64,000 nt of DNA from contig NZ_JABMKX010000012.1 in assembly GCF_013204885.1 (NCBI RefSeq), positions 124,001 through 188,000 of the forward strand. Reading direction: 5' to 3'. Shown one piece after another: positions 44,183 to 54,188 of this stretch; positions within the stretch are counted from its first letter, which is position 1, and every line of letters starts with the position of its first letter. The notes under the pieces were generated by a model, which saw nothing but the letters and a program-made list of their open reading frames with translations, ran no database searches and was not told the DNA's origin. The position numbers were made by a program, and so were the translations under genes. Source of the DNA: Paenibacillus tritici (lineage in GTDB: Bacteria > Bacillota > Bacilli > Paenibacillales > Paenibacillaceae).

Positions 44183-44198
44183 AAGAGCACTAATAATG

Positions 44199-45731
44199 TT
44201 ACTTTTTCTCAGCGTCTAATTCCGATACGATTTTCTTGTACTCACGTCCGTCTGTCTCACCTTGAAGCGGGTACCAGACTTGAGCAAAGAACGGTTCACG
44301 CTTCGCGCGTTCTTTGTAGTTCCAGCTTTCACGTTCACACTGAGGGCAGAAATGCCCGCCTTCAAGTACTAGTTTGGGGCTGGCACTAAAGGTATGGCCG
44401 AAAGCACATTTAAAATCAAGCTTCCGGGTCCAATCACCTGTTGTCATATCAGTTGAGAGGCATTCTCCGCCGCGGAATTTTGCAGCACCTTTTAGATCTT
44501 CAAGATTTAATTGCTCTGCCGGTTTATTCTCATCATAACCGTGATCAAGCTTGATGGCTTTTTTCCAATCCGTAAACCCCTTAACCTCAGATAGCTTGTC
44601 AGGAATTTCTCCCCAGTTTTTCTTACTACCCCAATACGCATCTATTTTCTCAGTGTCGTTGTCTTCAATAAAACGTAACGTTCCCCGTGCTTTCACAGCC
44701 TGCTTTTTCATTGTCCGCTTAATCATCGAACCCATAAACCTCTGTCCTCCGGGAAGCTTTGTGATAACTTTTGCAACTGGTACAAGTGATCCCAAATTAT
44801 CAAGATAGCTCTGATAGAAATATTCCACTGAGTCCCGGCGGAAGTGAAAGTATTCCTCCAGCTTGTCGGAGTCAAGATAATATTGTCCGTGGAAGTTTCG
44901 GGTAGCATACCATTTCGGATCTATTACATAATCAAGATTAGTAATGCCAAGCTTGCCATACAGCACCCGGTACATCTCAGTCGTGCTGATACGGCAGCTT
45001 TCACCACCGCCAATATTGTAAACATGCTGCCAAAAGCCTTTATTCAGTTCTCCATCAATATCCTTGATGCAAAGGTTACGCATTAAACGCCCTGAATCCC
45101 GATCAGACACATATTCCAGAACATTGTCCAGACAGTTATGGAACATGATGGGGTCTTGAATTTTGCTCATCGCCGGACCCATGATACCTGTCTGGCGGAG
45201 GCTTACCCAATAGCTCAGACCTGATTCAATTACCATACGTTCGGCGGCAATTTTCGATACGGCATAGTAATCATAAACACTTGGTTTTAGGGGGTCACCT
45301 ACACGCCCCCAGTGGATCGGCGGCATTCGGTCGCCCGTTTCCGCAATTGTGCCGATATTTACGAAACGAGTTACATGGGCACGGCCGCTTTCTATAATAG
45401 AATCAATAATATTTTTTGCTGATCCATAATTTATCTGCATAGCCCGTTCAGGAAATTCGTCAGCTGCGGGGGATACAAAAGCCGCGATATGAAGTATAAT
45501 ATCGGCGTCCTTTACACAATCATAAACCAGGCTGCGGTCGAGCAAATTACCGTAGACTACCTTAACTCCTTGTAGTCCCTCATATTCTTTCAGCTTTTGA
45601 CGGCTGTTTGGATTGTCTAAATCAAAGAGCAACAGCTCACATTTGCTTAGATCATTCTTCAATAACTTCAACGTTTCACCGCCCATATTACCCGCAGCAC
45701 CCGTTATCATAATGCGTTTTTTCTTCGCCAT
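44199..45731 (-). CDS. NAD-dependent epimerase/dehydratase (extended SDR) with C-terminal zinc-ribbon-like tail
   Basis: A 510-residue protein. The N-terminal Rossmann motif is 'TGAAGNMGG' (GxxGxxG at 11-17) and the active site is Tyr156-x-x-x-Lys160 in 'YYAVSK', as in extended SDR epimerases and reductases. After about residue 300 the sequence departs from the family, and the tail has Cys442, His446, Cys462 and Cys465 ('FKCAFGHTF...HFCPQCERESW'), a likely zinc site. The total is some 200 residues longer than a normal epimerase. I start at ATG 45731, since 45749 lacks a ribosome site. A divergent TetR gene controls it: a palindrome sits inside its promoter. The substrate is unknown. Confidence 0.85.
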   Translation of the reverse strand: MAKKKRIMITGAAGNMGGETLKLLKNDLSKCELLLFDLDNPNSRQKLKEYEGLQGVKVVYGNLLDRSLVYDCVKDADIILHIAAFVSPAADEFPERAMQINYGSAKNIIDSIIESGRAHVTRFVNIGTIAETGDRMPPIHWGRVGDPLKPSVYDYYAVSKIAAERMVIESGLSYWVSLRQTGIMGPAMSKIQDPIMFHNCLDNVLEYVSDRDSGRLMRNLCIKDIDGELNKGFWQHVYNIGGGESCRISTTEMYRVLYGKLGITNLDYVIDPKWYATRNFHGQYYLDSDKLEEYFHFRRDSVEYFYQSYLDNLGSLVPVAKVITKLPGGQRFMGSMIKRTMKKQAVKARGTLRFIEDNDTEKIDAYWGSKKNWGEIPDKLSEVKGFTDWKKAIKLDHGYDENKPAEQLNLEDLKGAAKFRGGECLSTDMTTGDWTRKLDFKCAFGHTFSASPKLVLEGGHFCPQCERESWNYKERAKREPFFAQVWYPLQGETDGREYKKIVSELDAEKK

Positions 45732-45780
45732 GTTCTTCACCCACATCATTAGTTTATTGACAAATCCATCGTCTACCTTC

Positions 45781-45809
45781 AGAATACAGACACAGTGTCT
45801 ATTTTACAA
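45781..45809 (-). promoter_or_regulatory. Epimerase promoter with TetR-type operator in its spacer
   Basis: On the minus strand TTGTAA (45804-45809) and TATTCT (45781-45786) are 17 bp apart. The palindrome AGACAC-A-GTGTCT (45788-45800) fills the spacer, where a bound repressor would exclude RNA polymerase. Confidence 0.6.
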
Positions 45810-45905
45810 CCACCAGTTGATTATGAGATTGATGTAATCTAGACAGTCATACTGAATATGTCGATTTCAATAAAAATTCATTAACCAAAAGGAGTTGATT
45901 TTGTG

Positions 45906-46460
45906 ATGAATCAGCGTGAACGGCTAACTAAATTACTTCTTAAGCAGAGCCTGATTAGCTTGCTCCAAGAGAAAAATATAAGCCAAATCAGTGTAAAAGA
46001 GTTATGCGCAAAAGCAGACATCAATCGTTCTACTTTCTATCTGCATTTTGCAAATGCGTATGGGCTGCTAGAGTATGTAGAGCAAGAGATCATTACTAGT
46101 ACCAGGGAATATTTAGATAAAATTGAACCTAGCGATAGCGGGGCTACTTATATATTGGCGTTTTTAGATTATATTAAGAAAAATGATGATCTTTTTACCG
46201 TTATGCTGATTAAATCAAATGATAACGTTTTGTTCCCAAAACGTTTACTAAATGAGATTTTAATGAACATCGACAGCCAGCTCCAACTTAATGTCCCCGA
46301 AAATATGAAACGCTTTACCTATACCTACCTGGTTAATGGAAGCTTGGCGATTATCCAGGAGTGGATACGCGACAGTTACTCCTTATCCAGCCATGATCTG
46401 GCACAGCTTATATTCTCTTTGGCCGATCATTCTTTAGCAGCATTTAAGTCTGCAGAATAA
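45906..46460 (+). CDS. TetR family transcriptional regulator
   Basis: A 184-residue regulator with the HTH 'KNISQISVKELCAKADINRS' then 'TFYLHFANAYGLLEYV', typical of TetR proteins with a TetR_C_8-type helical domain. Start is ATG 45906; a GTG one codon earlier (45903) has slightly better spacing to AAGGAG, so the exact start is uncertain. It is divergent from the epimerase gene and the palindrome in that promoter is its likely operator. Confidence 0.88.
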   Translation: MNQRERLTKLLLKQSLISLLQEKNISQISVKELCAKADINRSTFYLHFANAYGLLEYVEQEIITSTREYLDKIEPSDSGATYILAFLDYIKKNDDLFTVMLIKSNDNVLFPKRLLNEILMNIDSQLQLNVPENMKRFTYTYLVNGSLAIIQEWIRDSYSLSSHDLAQLIFSLADHSLAAFKSAE

Positions 46461-46726
46461 AAATATTCGTTATACGGACAAAACTTCTTATCTCGGATAC
46501 AGGCCATAGCTAACCTAAGAATCAGCTCAGGCAGTTGAACCTGGGGAATCCCCGTTTCCAAGTTCAACAGGTCCTGTCTCCAGTTCACCCGGATTGTGCC
46601 GTGCACACTCTCGTAAGAACCGCTGGCACTATCAAGTCCACAGATAAAGTCGGGTTTGAAATACATGAGAAACTCAAGAGGCTGGTAAGGACAAGCCCTT
46701 GACCAGCCTCATATTCACACTATTAA
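46461..46726. other. Intergenic region with an unconfirmed 79-codon frame and a hairpin
   Basis: A minus-strand frame 46427-46666 has no good ribosome site and overlaps the TetR stop; I do not call it a gene. On the minus strand GAGGCTGGT pairs with ACCAGCCTC (about 46678-46712), a probable terminator after the GH5 gene, though its T tract is weak. Confidence 0.45.
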
Positions 46727-48148
46727 CTACGACCGAATCAAAATATCAAGAATACCATCCTCATCAGCTGTTACAGTAACGTAACCACCTGACCCTTGAG
46801 GTACTTTAGCTATTTTTACATACGCTTTTGCGGAAAGTACAATGTCTTCCTCACTAACATCCGATAAACCGGGTATGTAGAAGACCGTTTCTCCATTCTT
46901 ACGGGCTTCCCACTTAGCCATAAAATGTTTACTGCTGCTATTGTAATGATAGGTCAAAAGATTGCCAGCCACCTGCACAGGGTAACCGCGCTCCAAGCTG
47001 GAGAAATACGGATCATTCTCCATACCCGGACGATAAACCCAATACGCGCTGCTCCACAAATAGGCCTCTAGAATGCTATTCATATGCTCAATCAAGTCAT
47101 TGGTAAACGGTTTGCTTGGAAATGCCCCCCATTCCCCTACGATTACCGGCAAGCCCAATTCTAGCTGAGAAATACGCTTTTGTGAGAAGATGTGATATAC
47201 GTTCTCTTTGTTAAATGCATCATACCGGTCGGAATCAGTAACAGCATCGTAGCCATGAGGTGTATATACTTGCTGAGTATCCCTGCTTCCGTCTGCAGAG
47301 GAGAGAGTTGTGATTCCTGTTGGAACGAACGAGCTGCTGTAAATGTTACCACCGGTGGCAATAGGGATAGTACATACCTTGCGTACAGCTTCCGTAATTC
47401 GATTATAAAAAGGCATCAATATTTCACGGTCGAACCTCATGAACTGCTCACTCAAAACTTCCTTCATGATCGTCTGCTCTTCCATCCCAGCCAACTGCAT
47501 ATTATTCGGATCAAAGCCGGGGTTCACTTCCATAATTTTTGCTATAGCCATGCCGAATGCCTGTGGGGCTATACTACCCATAAAAGGTTCATTCATGGGC
47601 TCGAAGCCAATGATATTAGTACACGAATGAAGCTTACGCGCAAGGTGTTCCCACATCGTAGCATAATGATCCAGCAGACCTAATCCATCAGATGCCTTCG
47701 CGTTGGCCCAGAAGTTGTCGGCAGCCCTGGCAATTGCCTGGCTTGACGTATACGCCTCATACCACATCGTACAATTTTCCGGATGGTACAGCCCCTCGTC
47801 AAGCGTAGCCCAGTCTGGAGCACCATCACCATACTTGGCCCCGAACAGATCCTGATGCATGTCCAGCAGAATATATACGCCCAGTTCGTCGGCTCTACGA
47901 ATAACCTTCTCCACGTGATCCAGATATGCATCGTCATAGCTCCCGGGCTGAGGCTCTACTCCATCCCAGAAAATACCCAGCCGAACCAGATTGAATCCGT
48001 GTGAAGCATAGTACTCCAACAATTCCATGGTGTTCGGCTCCAGATAACCCTGTGACTTTTCCTTGCAGACGAGATTGATGCCATTCATAATGACCTGGTT
48101 TCCATCTTCGTCAACAAAATGCATACCCTTTACTAACAAACGTTTCAT
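46727..48148 (-). CDS. GH5 glycoside hydrolase, endoglycoceramidase-like
   Basis: A 473-residue (beta/alpha)8 retaining glycosidase. 'GFNLVRLGIFWDGVEPQPG' and 'YILLDMHQDLFG' are typical of the endoglycoceramidase-like GH5 subfamilies; the acid/base is Glu187 in 'FEPMNEPF' and the nucleophile Glu339 in 'VIVGEWGAF'. A beta-sandwich of about 80 residues closes the C-terminus. There is no signal peptide, unlike secreted endoglycoceramidases, so it acts on imported molecules. It is the last gene of the operon with GH3 (40 bp upstream), GH78 and the GPH symporter. Together these could remove sugars one after another from a plant rhamnoside; the substrate is inferred from neighbours. Confidence 0.87.
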   Translation of the reverse strand: MKRLLVKGMHFVDEDGNQVIMNGINLVCKEKSQGYLEPNTMELLEYYASHGFNLVRLGIFWDGVEPQPGSYDDAYLDHVEKVIRRADELGVYILLDMHQDLFGAKYGDGAPDWATLDEGLYHPENCTMWYEAYTSSQAIARAADNFWANAKASDGLGLLDHYATMWEHLARKLHSCTNIIGFEPMNEPFMGSIAPQAFGMAIAKIMEVNPGFDPNNMQLAGMEEQTIMKEVLSEQFMRFDREILMPFYNRITEAVRKVCTIPIATGGNIYSSSFVPTGITTLSSADGSRDTQQVYTPHGYDAVTDSDRYDAFNKENVYHIFSQKRISQLELGLPVIVGEWGAFPSKPFTNDLIEHMNSILEAYLWSSAYWVYRPGMENDPYFSSLERGYPVQVAGNLLTYHYNSSSKHFMAKWEARKNGETVFYIPGLSDVSEEDIVLSAKAYVKIAKVPQGSGGYVTVTADEDGILDILIRS

Positions 48149-48188
48149 TGTATATCCCCTTCCGTCTATTGTTCAAAAACGGTTATGT

Positions 48189-50468
48189 TCAAGCCTGCTC
48201 TGTCCGAACAGCGTTGTTAAACTGAGCAATTAGCCCAGTAAGTCCTTCTTCTGTAAGCGCCCCATTAGTAAACGGCAGCAGGGCACGAAGCGGAAGATAA
48301 CGCATCATAGCCATCATCATATCATTAGATACGGCATCAGAAGTTTGATCCGATGACGGTGCCATGCTTTGCATTTGCTCAAGAACGGGCATAGTTGCCG
48401 GATTACTCATAATATCCCCCAAGGTTGAATTGCGGTGAAAGACCGGTACAATCTTTGTCGTAGAGTGAACTGTTAAGGTGTTTTGCAGCCGGATATCCTG
48501 TGAAGAGCTGCCTACCAGCACTTGAAATTCCCCAGACTCAACATGCCAGTCCGCAAGCTCTACATTGTAGTAGGCAAAACTCCGCTTATCCAGCTGGAAC
48601 GTTACAGTTTTCTCTTCCCCAGGCTCCAGAGCAACTTTAGTGAAGCCTTTAAGTTCTTTCATTGGCCTAATCATCGTAGAATCAACATCCCGGACATACA
48701 GCTGTACAACTTCTCGACCGAATACCGCCCCAGTATTCTTGATATTAACGCTTACGTTCACCACATCTTGATCCGTTAGCTCATAGCTGTCCATGACCAG
48801 GTCAGAATATGCAAATGATGTGTAGCTTAAACCGAATCCAAAAGGGAACAGCGGCTCTATTTCTTTCATCTCGTAATAACGGTAACCCACAAATATTCCT
48901 TCACGATATTCTACACGATCTCCTTCACCCGGGAAAAACGGATGGGCTGGTGTGTGCTTAAGGTTTCCCGGGAAAGTCTCTGCTAGCTTTCCGCTTGGAT
49001 TGGCATCACCAAAGAGTATATCTGCAATTGCCCCCCCCACTGCCTGACCGCCCAGATAAGCTTCCAGTACAGCATTTACCCTATCCATCCATGGCATTAC
49101 AATTGGTGCACCATTGCTAAGCACAACAATTACGTTTGATTGGACAGAAACGATTCCTTCAATCAATTCAAGCTGGTTGGCAGGCAAGTTCAGATGTGTT
49201 CGATCATATCCTTCCGATTCATAACGGTCAGGTAAGCCAACAAATAGGATCGCTACATCGGACGCGGCAGCTATTTGTTGCGCTTCTAAGACTAGCTCAT
49301 CATTGGTTGTGTCTAGATCTAACTGGTACCCCAGGGAAAATTGAATCTCAGCGCCTATAGCTGATTTCTCGATCTCATTCTTTATATTATCTAGACTCGT
49401 TGGGTTAATATGGGAACTTCCCCCGCCTTGATATCTGACCTGTTCAGCCATCTCTCCGATGATTGCGATTTTACCCGACTTAGCGAGCGGAAGGAGATTA
49501 TCGTCATTCTTCAACAGAACAATGGTCTCCTGAGCCACTTCCCTGGCAAGCCGATGGTGAGCCTGCTTGTCGTAAGAAGCATTAGGCTTTTGATTATCGG
49601 CAGCCTTGAATATAACAGTTAAAAGACGTTCTACGGCTTGATCAAGCGCTTCAGAAGATAACTCACCACTTTTCACCGCTGACACAATCTTTTCCTGACC
49701 AATACCAAGACTGGAAGGCATCTCAAGTTCCATGCCGGCACTTACACTATCCGCAGCTTCATTTACTGCGCCCCAGTCCGATACGACAAATCCCTCATGC
49801 CCCCATTCTTCCTTCAGAATACTTGTAAGCAGAGTCTTATTCTCTGAACAATAAGTCCCATTTAACCGATTGTAGGCAGACATGACGGTCCAGGGCTGTG
49901 AGCTTTTCACAGCCATCTCAAAGCCTGTTAAATAGAGCTCACGAAGTGTTCTCTCGTCCACCACTGCATCTGTTGTCATTCGGCGATGTTCCTGATTATT
50001 AACTGCAAAATGCTTTAGGGATGCACCTACTCCTTGGCTTTGAACTCCAGAAATATGAGCGGCTGCAAGTTCTCCTGTTAGATAGGGATCTTCAGAGAAA
50101 TATTCAAAATTCCGTCCGCACAGCGGAGAACGCTTAATATTAGCTCCGGGACCAAGAACAATAGAAACCCCTTCAGCTTGAGCCTCTTCACCAATGGCAT
50201 CGCCTACTTTGTGAATAAGCTCACGGTTCCATGAGCTTGCCAAACCTGCTGCTGTCGGAAAGCAAGTAGAGGCCACGCTCTGGTTAAGTCCGAGATGATC
50301 CGCTTCTCCGGCCTGCTTCCGCAGGCCGTGTGGCCCATCAGTCAACATGATGGACGGGATGTCTAGTCTGTCAATGGCTACTGTTGTCCAGAAGTCTTTT
50401 CCTGAACACAGGCTTGCCTTTTCTTCAAGCGTTAGCTTTTGTACAATTTCCTTAATGTTTCTTTTCAA
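48189..50468 (-). CDS. GH3 beta-glucosidase
   Basis: A 759-residue exo-acting retaining glycosidase. The (beta/alpha)8 domain has 'LTDGPHGLRKQ' near 42-52, 'KHFAVNNQEHRR' at 152-163 and nucleophile Asp231 in 'FVVSDWGAV'. The alpha/beta sandwich domain follows, then a fibronectin-III-like domain ('FGFGLSYTSFAYSDL' and 'REVVQLYVRD'). There is no signal peptide. The start codon is TTG 50468 with GGAGATGGGG upstream; other starts lack support. It lies 26 bp downstream of GH78. It most likely removes terminal beta-glucose from the imported glycoside after the rhamnosidase has acted. Confidence 0.93.
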   Translation of the reverse strand: MKRNIKEIVQKLTLEEKASLCSGKDFWTTVAIDRLDIPSIMLTDGPHGLRKQAGEADHLGLNQSVASTCFPTAAGLASSWNRELIHKVGDAIGEEAQAEGVSIVLGPGANIKRSPLCGRNFEYFSEDPYLTGELAAAHISGVQSQGVGASLKHFAVNNQEHRRMTTDAVVDERTLRELYLTGFEMAVKSSQPWTVMSAYNRLNGTYCSENKTLLTSILKEEWGHEGFVVSDWGAVNEAADSVSAGMELEMPSSLGIGQEKIVSAVKSGELSSEALDQAVERLLTVIFKAADNQKPNASYDKQAHHRLAREVAQETIVLLKNDDNLLPLAKSGKIAIIGEMAEQVRYQGGGSSHINPTSLDNIKNEIEKSAIGAEIQFSLGYQLDLDTTNDELVLEAQQIAAASDVAILFVGLPDRYESEGYDRTHLNLPANQLELIEGIVSVQSNVIVVLSNGAPIVMPWMDRVNAVLEAYLGGQAVGGAIADILFGDANPSGKLAETFPGNLKHTPAHPFFPGEGDRVEYREGIFVGYRYYEMKEIEPLFPFGFGLSYTSFAYSDLVMDSYELTDQDVVNVSVNIKNTGAVFGREVVQLYVRDVDSTMIRPMKELKGFTKVALEPGEEKTVTFQLDKRSFAYYNVELADWHVESGEFQVLVGSSSQDIRLQNTLTVHSTTKIVPVFHRNSTLGDIMSNPATMPVLEQMQSMAPSSDQTSDAVSNDMMMAMMRYLPLRALLPFTNGALTEEGLTGLIAQFNNAVRTEQA

Positions 50469-50494
50469 GTTTACTACCCCATCTCCGTATAGTT

Positions 50495-53335
50495 TTAGTT
50501 ATTAGCTTTAGAGAGCTCAGCCAATTTCGCATCCAGGTCATCTAGCATTTCTGCTTTCATCGGATAATAGGCCGATAGATCTCTTAGCGATGCTTCCCCG
50601 ATCGAACCCTGTAAAATGCTTGGATCCAGCTCCATACCATGTGGGAGCAGGTTTGCTATTAACGTTTTTGCTTCTGTGTGGTACAACAATTCAATCAATG
50701 GAGTATGTGTACTCAGTGCAGTAATGTAGCTCTTTGTCGGCGTATAATGAATCATATAATGACCGCTTTCCAAATCCAAATAAGCCTCATCACCTTGCTG
50801 TGTTCCCGTTATTCCGCTTGTTTCAAGGCTCATATTATTAATAGTAAGTAAAGATATATCTGCGCGAGGCAGGCGAACTTGAGCAATAGAGTTAAAGGGA
50901 ATTTCAAATACAAAGTAGAGATTTCCTGTGTTGTCAAATGACCACTCGCTCCGGTAAGTTCCAGCCGCAGTTTGAACGCAGGCTTTAGCCCATTTCAAAC
51001 GGTTATCCGGTTGCGGTGCAAGCAGAGCCTGGCGGAAGCCGGGAGATTCTTCAAGCGGGTTGATACCAGCCACCGTCCGGTACATCCACTCGGCTATCGC
51101 ACCATATGCATAGTGATTTAGTGAATTCATTCCTGTACTGCTGATTGTGCCATCTGCCATGATTGAATTCCAGCGTTCCCAGATTGTTGTAGCTCCCAGT
51201 TTAACCGCATAGAGCCAGCTCGGGAAATCATCATTTAACAGAAGCGTGTAGGCAAGATCATTACTGCCATTAGCGGACAGCGCATTTGTCAAATAAGGTG
51301 TTCCAACAAATCCTGTTCTAAGATGCTTACCGTCCGTTTTTAGCCGTTTGCGAAAAGAATCAGTTACTCTTGCTTTATACTTTTGAGGCACAATGTCCAT
51401 GTACAACGCCACCGCGTAAGCTGTTTGAGTATCTATTGCCAAACGTCCATTTTTAGAGAAGAATTCATCTTCCATCGCTTTCTTTACTGCTTCGGATATA
51501 CCCTCGTAATATTTATAAAGCTCTGTTTTACCAAGGACCGTTGCTGCTTTTGCTACGATTAAAGAGGAATAACGATAATACGCAGAAGCTATAAATTCTG
51601 TATCCGTCCCTCCCATTGGTGACTCCGGATCTGGACCATCCAGAGCGAGCCAGTCTCCAAAATGGAAGCCTGTCGTCCACAAGCGTCGTGCTCCTGATTC
51701 TTCGTCAGCCCGAATAATGAAATCAACCCATGATTTCATACTCTCAAACTGCTGTTCTAGAATTGCTTTGTCTCCATAGTGAAGATATACGTTCCAAGGA
51801 ATGATCGTCGCAGCATCTGCCCATGCACTTGAGCCGCCTCCTTGCACGTTTGTCGCAGGTACGACCATCGGCACCATGCCCCCGCGATCCTTCTGCTCCA
51901 TCGCCATATCGTAACCATACTTAGAAAAGAACGCATACGAATCCATGTTAAAGCATGCTGCCCCTGAAAATACCTGTGCATCCCCAGTCCAACCCATGCG
52001 TTCATCGCGTTGTGGGCAATCCGTCGGTACATCCAGGAAGTTACCTTTCTGACCCCAGAGTGCATTCAAGAACAATCGATTTACGAGTGGGTCACTCGTC
52101 TCAAAATGACCGGTTGACTCCAAATCAGAATAAACAACACAGCCGGTAAAGTCGTCTATATTGATTTCCCCTGGCCATCCTTCAACCTTAACGTACCGGA
52201 AACCGAAAAAGGTAAAGACAGGTCGCACTACTGCCTGTGAACCATCAGCTGTATAGACATATTCGGCTTTTGCAGTGCGCAGATTGTCGCGGTAAAACTC
52301 CCCCTTCTGCATTACCTCGCCATATTGAAGCCTGATTACTGTTCCATGAGGTGCCTTCGTACGAAACTGTAGCCAGCCTACCATATTTTGGCCCATGTCC
52401 AGCACTGTCTCGCCAGATGGAGTACGGATTACCTCTACCGGTTTAATTTCCTCTTTCAAGACTACTGGTAAACTCAAGCGTTCGGTCAACCGTTCAAATC
52501 CGAGTTCGGCTTCGCGCACATTAAATTTTTCAGTAGAATTGAATGTCGCGTCATATACTTCACCGTCGTACAAATTGCCCTCTCTGATTTTGCCTGGAGC
52601 TGCAGTCCAATTGTTATCAGAGCTGATCACAACTGTTGTCCCGTCGTTATAGGTAACTGCAATTTCACAAATGAGGGCAAACTCCGATCCATAAAGCTCT
52701 GAAGTATAACCCTCAAATCCAAAGCGGCCTTTGTAAAGTCCATTTCCAAGGCATACTGAAAGTCTGTTTTCTCCTTGTGTTAATAACTCCGTAATATCAT
52801 AAGTCTGATACTGCAGCCATTTTTGATAGGCATTGAAATGCGGTGTGAAATATTCATCACCGGCCTTTAAACCGTTAATCTCCATTTCATACAAGCCTAA
52901 ACCGCAAACGTATGCGCGTGCAGCTTTCACTTCACTGTGCAAATTGAAATGATGATGAAGCACCGGATGAATATCTTTATCCATTTCAGGTACAATCCAT
53001 TTGCCGGTCCAAGGCTCATCCCGCTTTGCAGTTTCAAACCAAGCTGCTTCACTGACAGCATAATCACCATTATCTGCCCAAACTTCAACTTTCCAGTAAT
53101 AGCGTGTTCTCGGTTTTAGTTCAATTGGAATTTCAAAAGCTAAATTGTCAATGTCGATACTCTTACCACTGTCATAAATAACGGTTGAAAATGCTTCGTC
53201 CAATGCTACTTTAATTCGTGCAGCTACTTGTTTCTTAGCCTCTGTTTCGCTCACAACATAAGAAATACGCGGGTTATTTAGTAAAAACCCAAGCGGGTTG
53301 ACTACGTGATTTGTTTTCATCCGTATAATTTTCAT
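50495..53335 (-). CDS. GH78 alpha-L-rhamnosidase
   Basis: A 946-residue inverting enzyme. The N-terminal beta-sandwich domains (residues 1-400) include a Bac_rhamnosid_N region; the (alpha/alpha)6 domain carries the signature 'DVPTDCPQRDERMGWTGDAQ' at 435-454, which holds catalytic acids, and 'WTTGFHFGDWLALDGPDPES' further on. A C-terminal beta-sandwich ends the protein. There is no signal peptide, so it works on imported rhamnosides. AGGAGG lies nine bases before the ATG. It follows the AraC gene by 78 bp and precedes GH3. Likely natural substrates are rutinosides, saponins or other plant rhamnosides. Confidence 0.95.
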   Translation of the reverse strand: MKIIRMKTNHVVNPLGFLLNNPRISYVVSETEAKKQVAARIKVALDEAFSTVIYDSGKSIDIDNLAFEIPIELKPRTRYYWKVEVWADNGDYAVSEAAWFETAKRDEPWTGKWIVPEMDKDIHPVLHHHFNLHSEVKAARAYVCGLGLYEMEINGLKAGDEYFTPHFNAYQKWLQYQTYDITELLTQGENRLSVCLGNGLYKGRFGFEGYTSELYGSEFALICEIAVTYNDGTTVVISSDNNWTAAPGKIREGNLYDGEVYDATFNSTEKFNVREAELGFERLTERLSLPVVLKEEIKPVEVIRTPSGETVLDMGQNMVGWLQFRTKAPHGTVIRLQYGEVMQKGEFYRDNLRTAKAEYVYTADGSQAVVRPVFTFFGFRYVKVEGWPGEINIDDFTGCVVYSDLESTGHFETSDPLVNRLFLNALWGQKGNFLDVPTDCPQRDERMGWTGDAQVFSGAACFNMDSYAFFSKYGYDMAMEQKDRGGMVPMVVPATNVQGGGSSAWADAATIIPWNVYLHYGDKAILEQQFESMKSWVDFIIRADEESGARRLWTTGFHFGDWLALDGPDPESPMGGTDTEFIASAYYRYSSLIVAKAATVLGKTELYKYYEGISEAVKKAMEDEFFSKNGRLAIDTQTAYAVALYMDIVPQKYKARVTDSFRKRLKTDGKHLRTGFVGTPYLTNALSANGSNDLAYTLLLNDDFPSWLYAVKLGATTIWERWNSIMADGTISSTGMNSLNHYAYGAIAEWMYRTVAGINPLEESPGFRQALLAPQPDNRLKWAKACVQTAAGTYRSEWSFDNTGNLYFVFEIPFNSIAQVRLPRADISLLTINNMSLETSGITGTQQGDEAYLDLESGHYMIHYTPTKSYITALSTHTPLIELLYHTEAKTLIANLLPHGMELDPSILQGSIGEASLRDLSAYYPMKAEMLDDLDAKLAELSKANN

Positions 53336-53413
53336 AATGTTTTGCCTCCTGTACCGATTTAATTTCTCTTCAAAAATAACAAGAACATCAGCAAATAAAT
53401 ATATGAAAAAACG

Positions 53414-54151
53414 TCAAAATAACGAATCGAGCTGACGGAGCTGACGAAATGCAGCGGGAGTCATTCCGCAATACTCCCGAAACAATCTATAGAAGTGATA
53501 CATATCGTATATACCAACATACTCCGCGATCGTTTGAACGTTTAGACTGGTAAACATTAAGAGGCCACAGCTATGCCGGATACGGATTTCCTGCAAAAAC
53601 TGCTTATAGGTTCTCCCAGTAAGTGCTTTGAATTTCCGCTGAAACTGACGTGTGCTCATTGCCACCTGTCTGCTAATTTCGCCAACAGAAGTCCTGTTCA
53701 TAAAGCTGTTCCCTATAAGATGAAGAGCTTTATGAATTGTCAGGTTGTCTTCATCAAATGTTTGTAATTCTGCTCTTTTAGGTGCAGAGAGAAGAAACTC
53801 CATAAAAGCTGTCCATATTGAAACAAAGCCAGTGCTCATAATTGAATTCGCTTCTTTCTGATGATAGGACATAAGCTTGAGTAGTTTAACAAACTCTTCT
53901 TGGTGCTTTTTTAATATTTTCCATTTCATAGGTAACAGAGGAGCCGCCTCCCCCAGACTTTCCGTACAATGTATATTCTCAAGCAAACAAAACTGAGGTT
54001 TGCTCTCAACTGCTCGAGAGAGCTCTGAACCTGTCAAAGGAATGACATATAATTCTCCCGGGGCTACTTTAATATTGGTAAACCCCAACTCCAGTTTGCC
54101 GGTCCCCTCAATAATGTAAGTAATGAACACATAGGACGGATAGTTGTTCAT
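53414..54151 (-). CDS. AraC family transcriptional regulator
   Basis: A 245-residue regulator with an N-terminal AraC-type ligand-binding region ('YVFITYIIEGTGKLELG' is a cupin strand pair) and a C-terminal AraC HTH ('TSVGEISRQVAMSTRQFQRK', 'NVQTIAEYVGIYDMYHFYRL', ending 'YCGMTPAAF'). Located between the GPH symporter (37 bp upstream) and GH78, it is in the operon it probably controls. Confidence 0.88.
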   Translation of the reverse strand: MNNYPSYVFITYIIEGTGKLELGFTNIKVAPGELYVIPLTGSELSRAVESKPQFCLLENIHCTESLGEAAPLLPMKWKILKKHQEEFVKLLKLMSYHQKEANSIMSTGFVSIWTAFMEFLLSAPKRAELQTFDEDNLTIHKALHLIGNSFMNRTSVGEISRQVAMSTRQFQRKFKALTGRTYKQFLQEIRIRHSCGLLMFTSLNVQTIAEYVGIYDMYHFYRLFREYCGMTPAAFRQLRQLDSLF

Positions 54152-54188
54152 ACAGACGCCCCTTTACCTTAATATTAATAATCGTACG

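Noticed and set aside
46427..46666. 79-codon minus-strand frame
   Set aside because: It overlaps the TetR gene end, has no clear ribosome site and no recognised motif.
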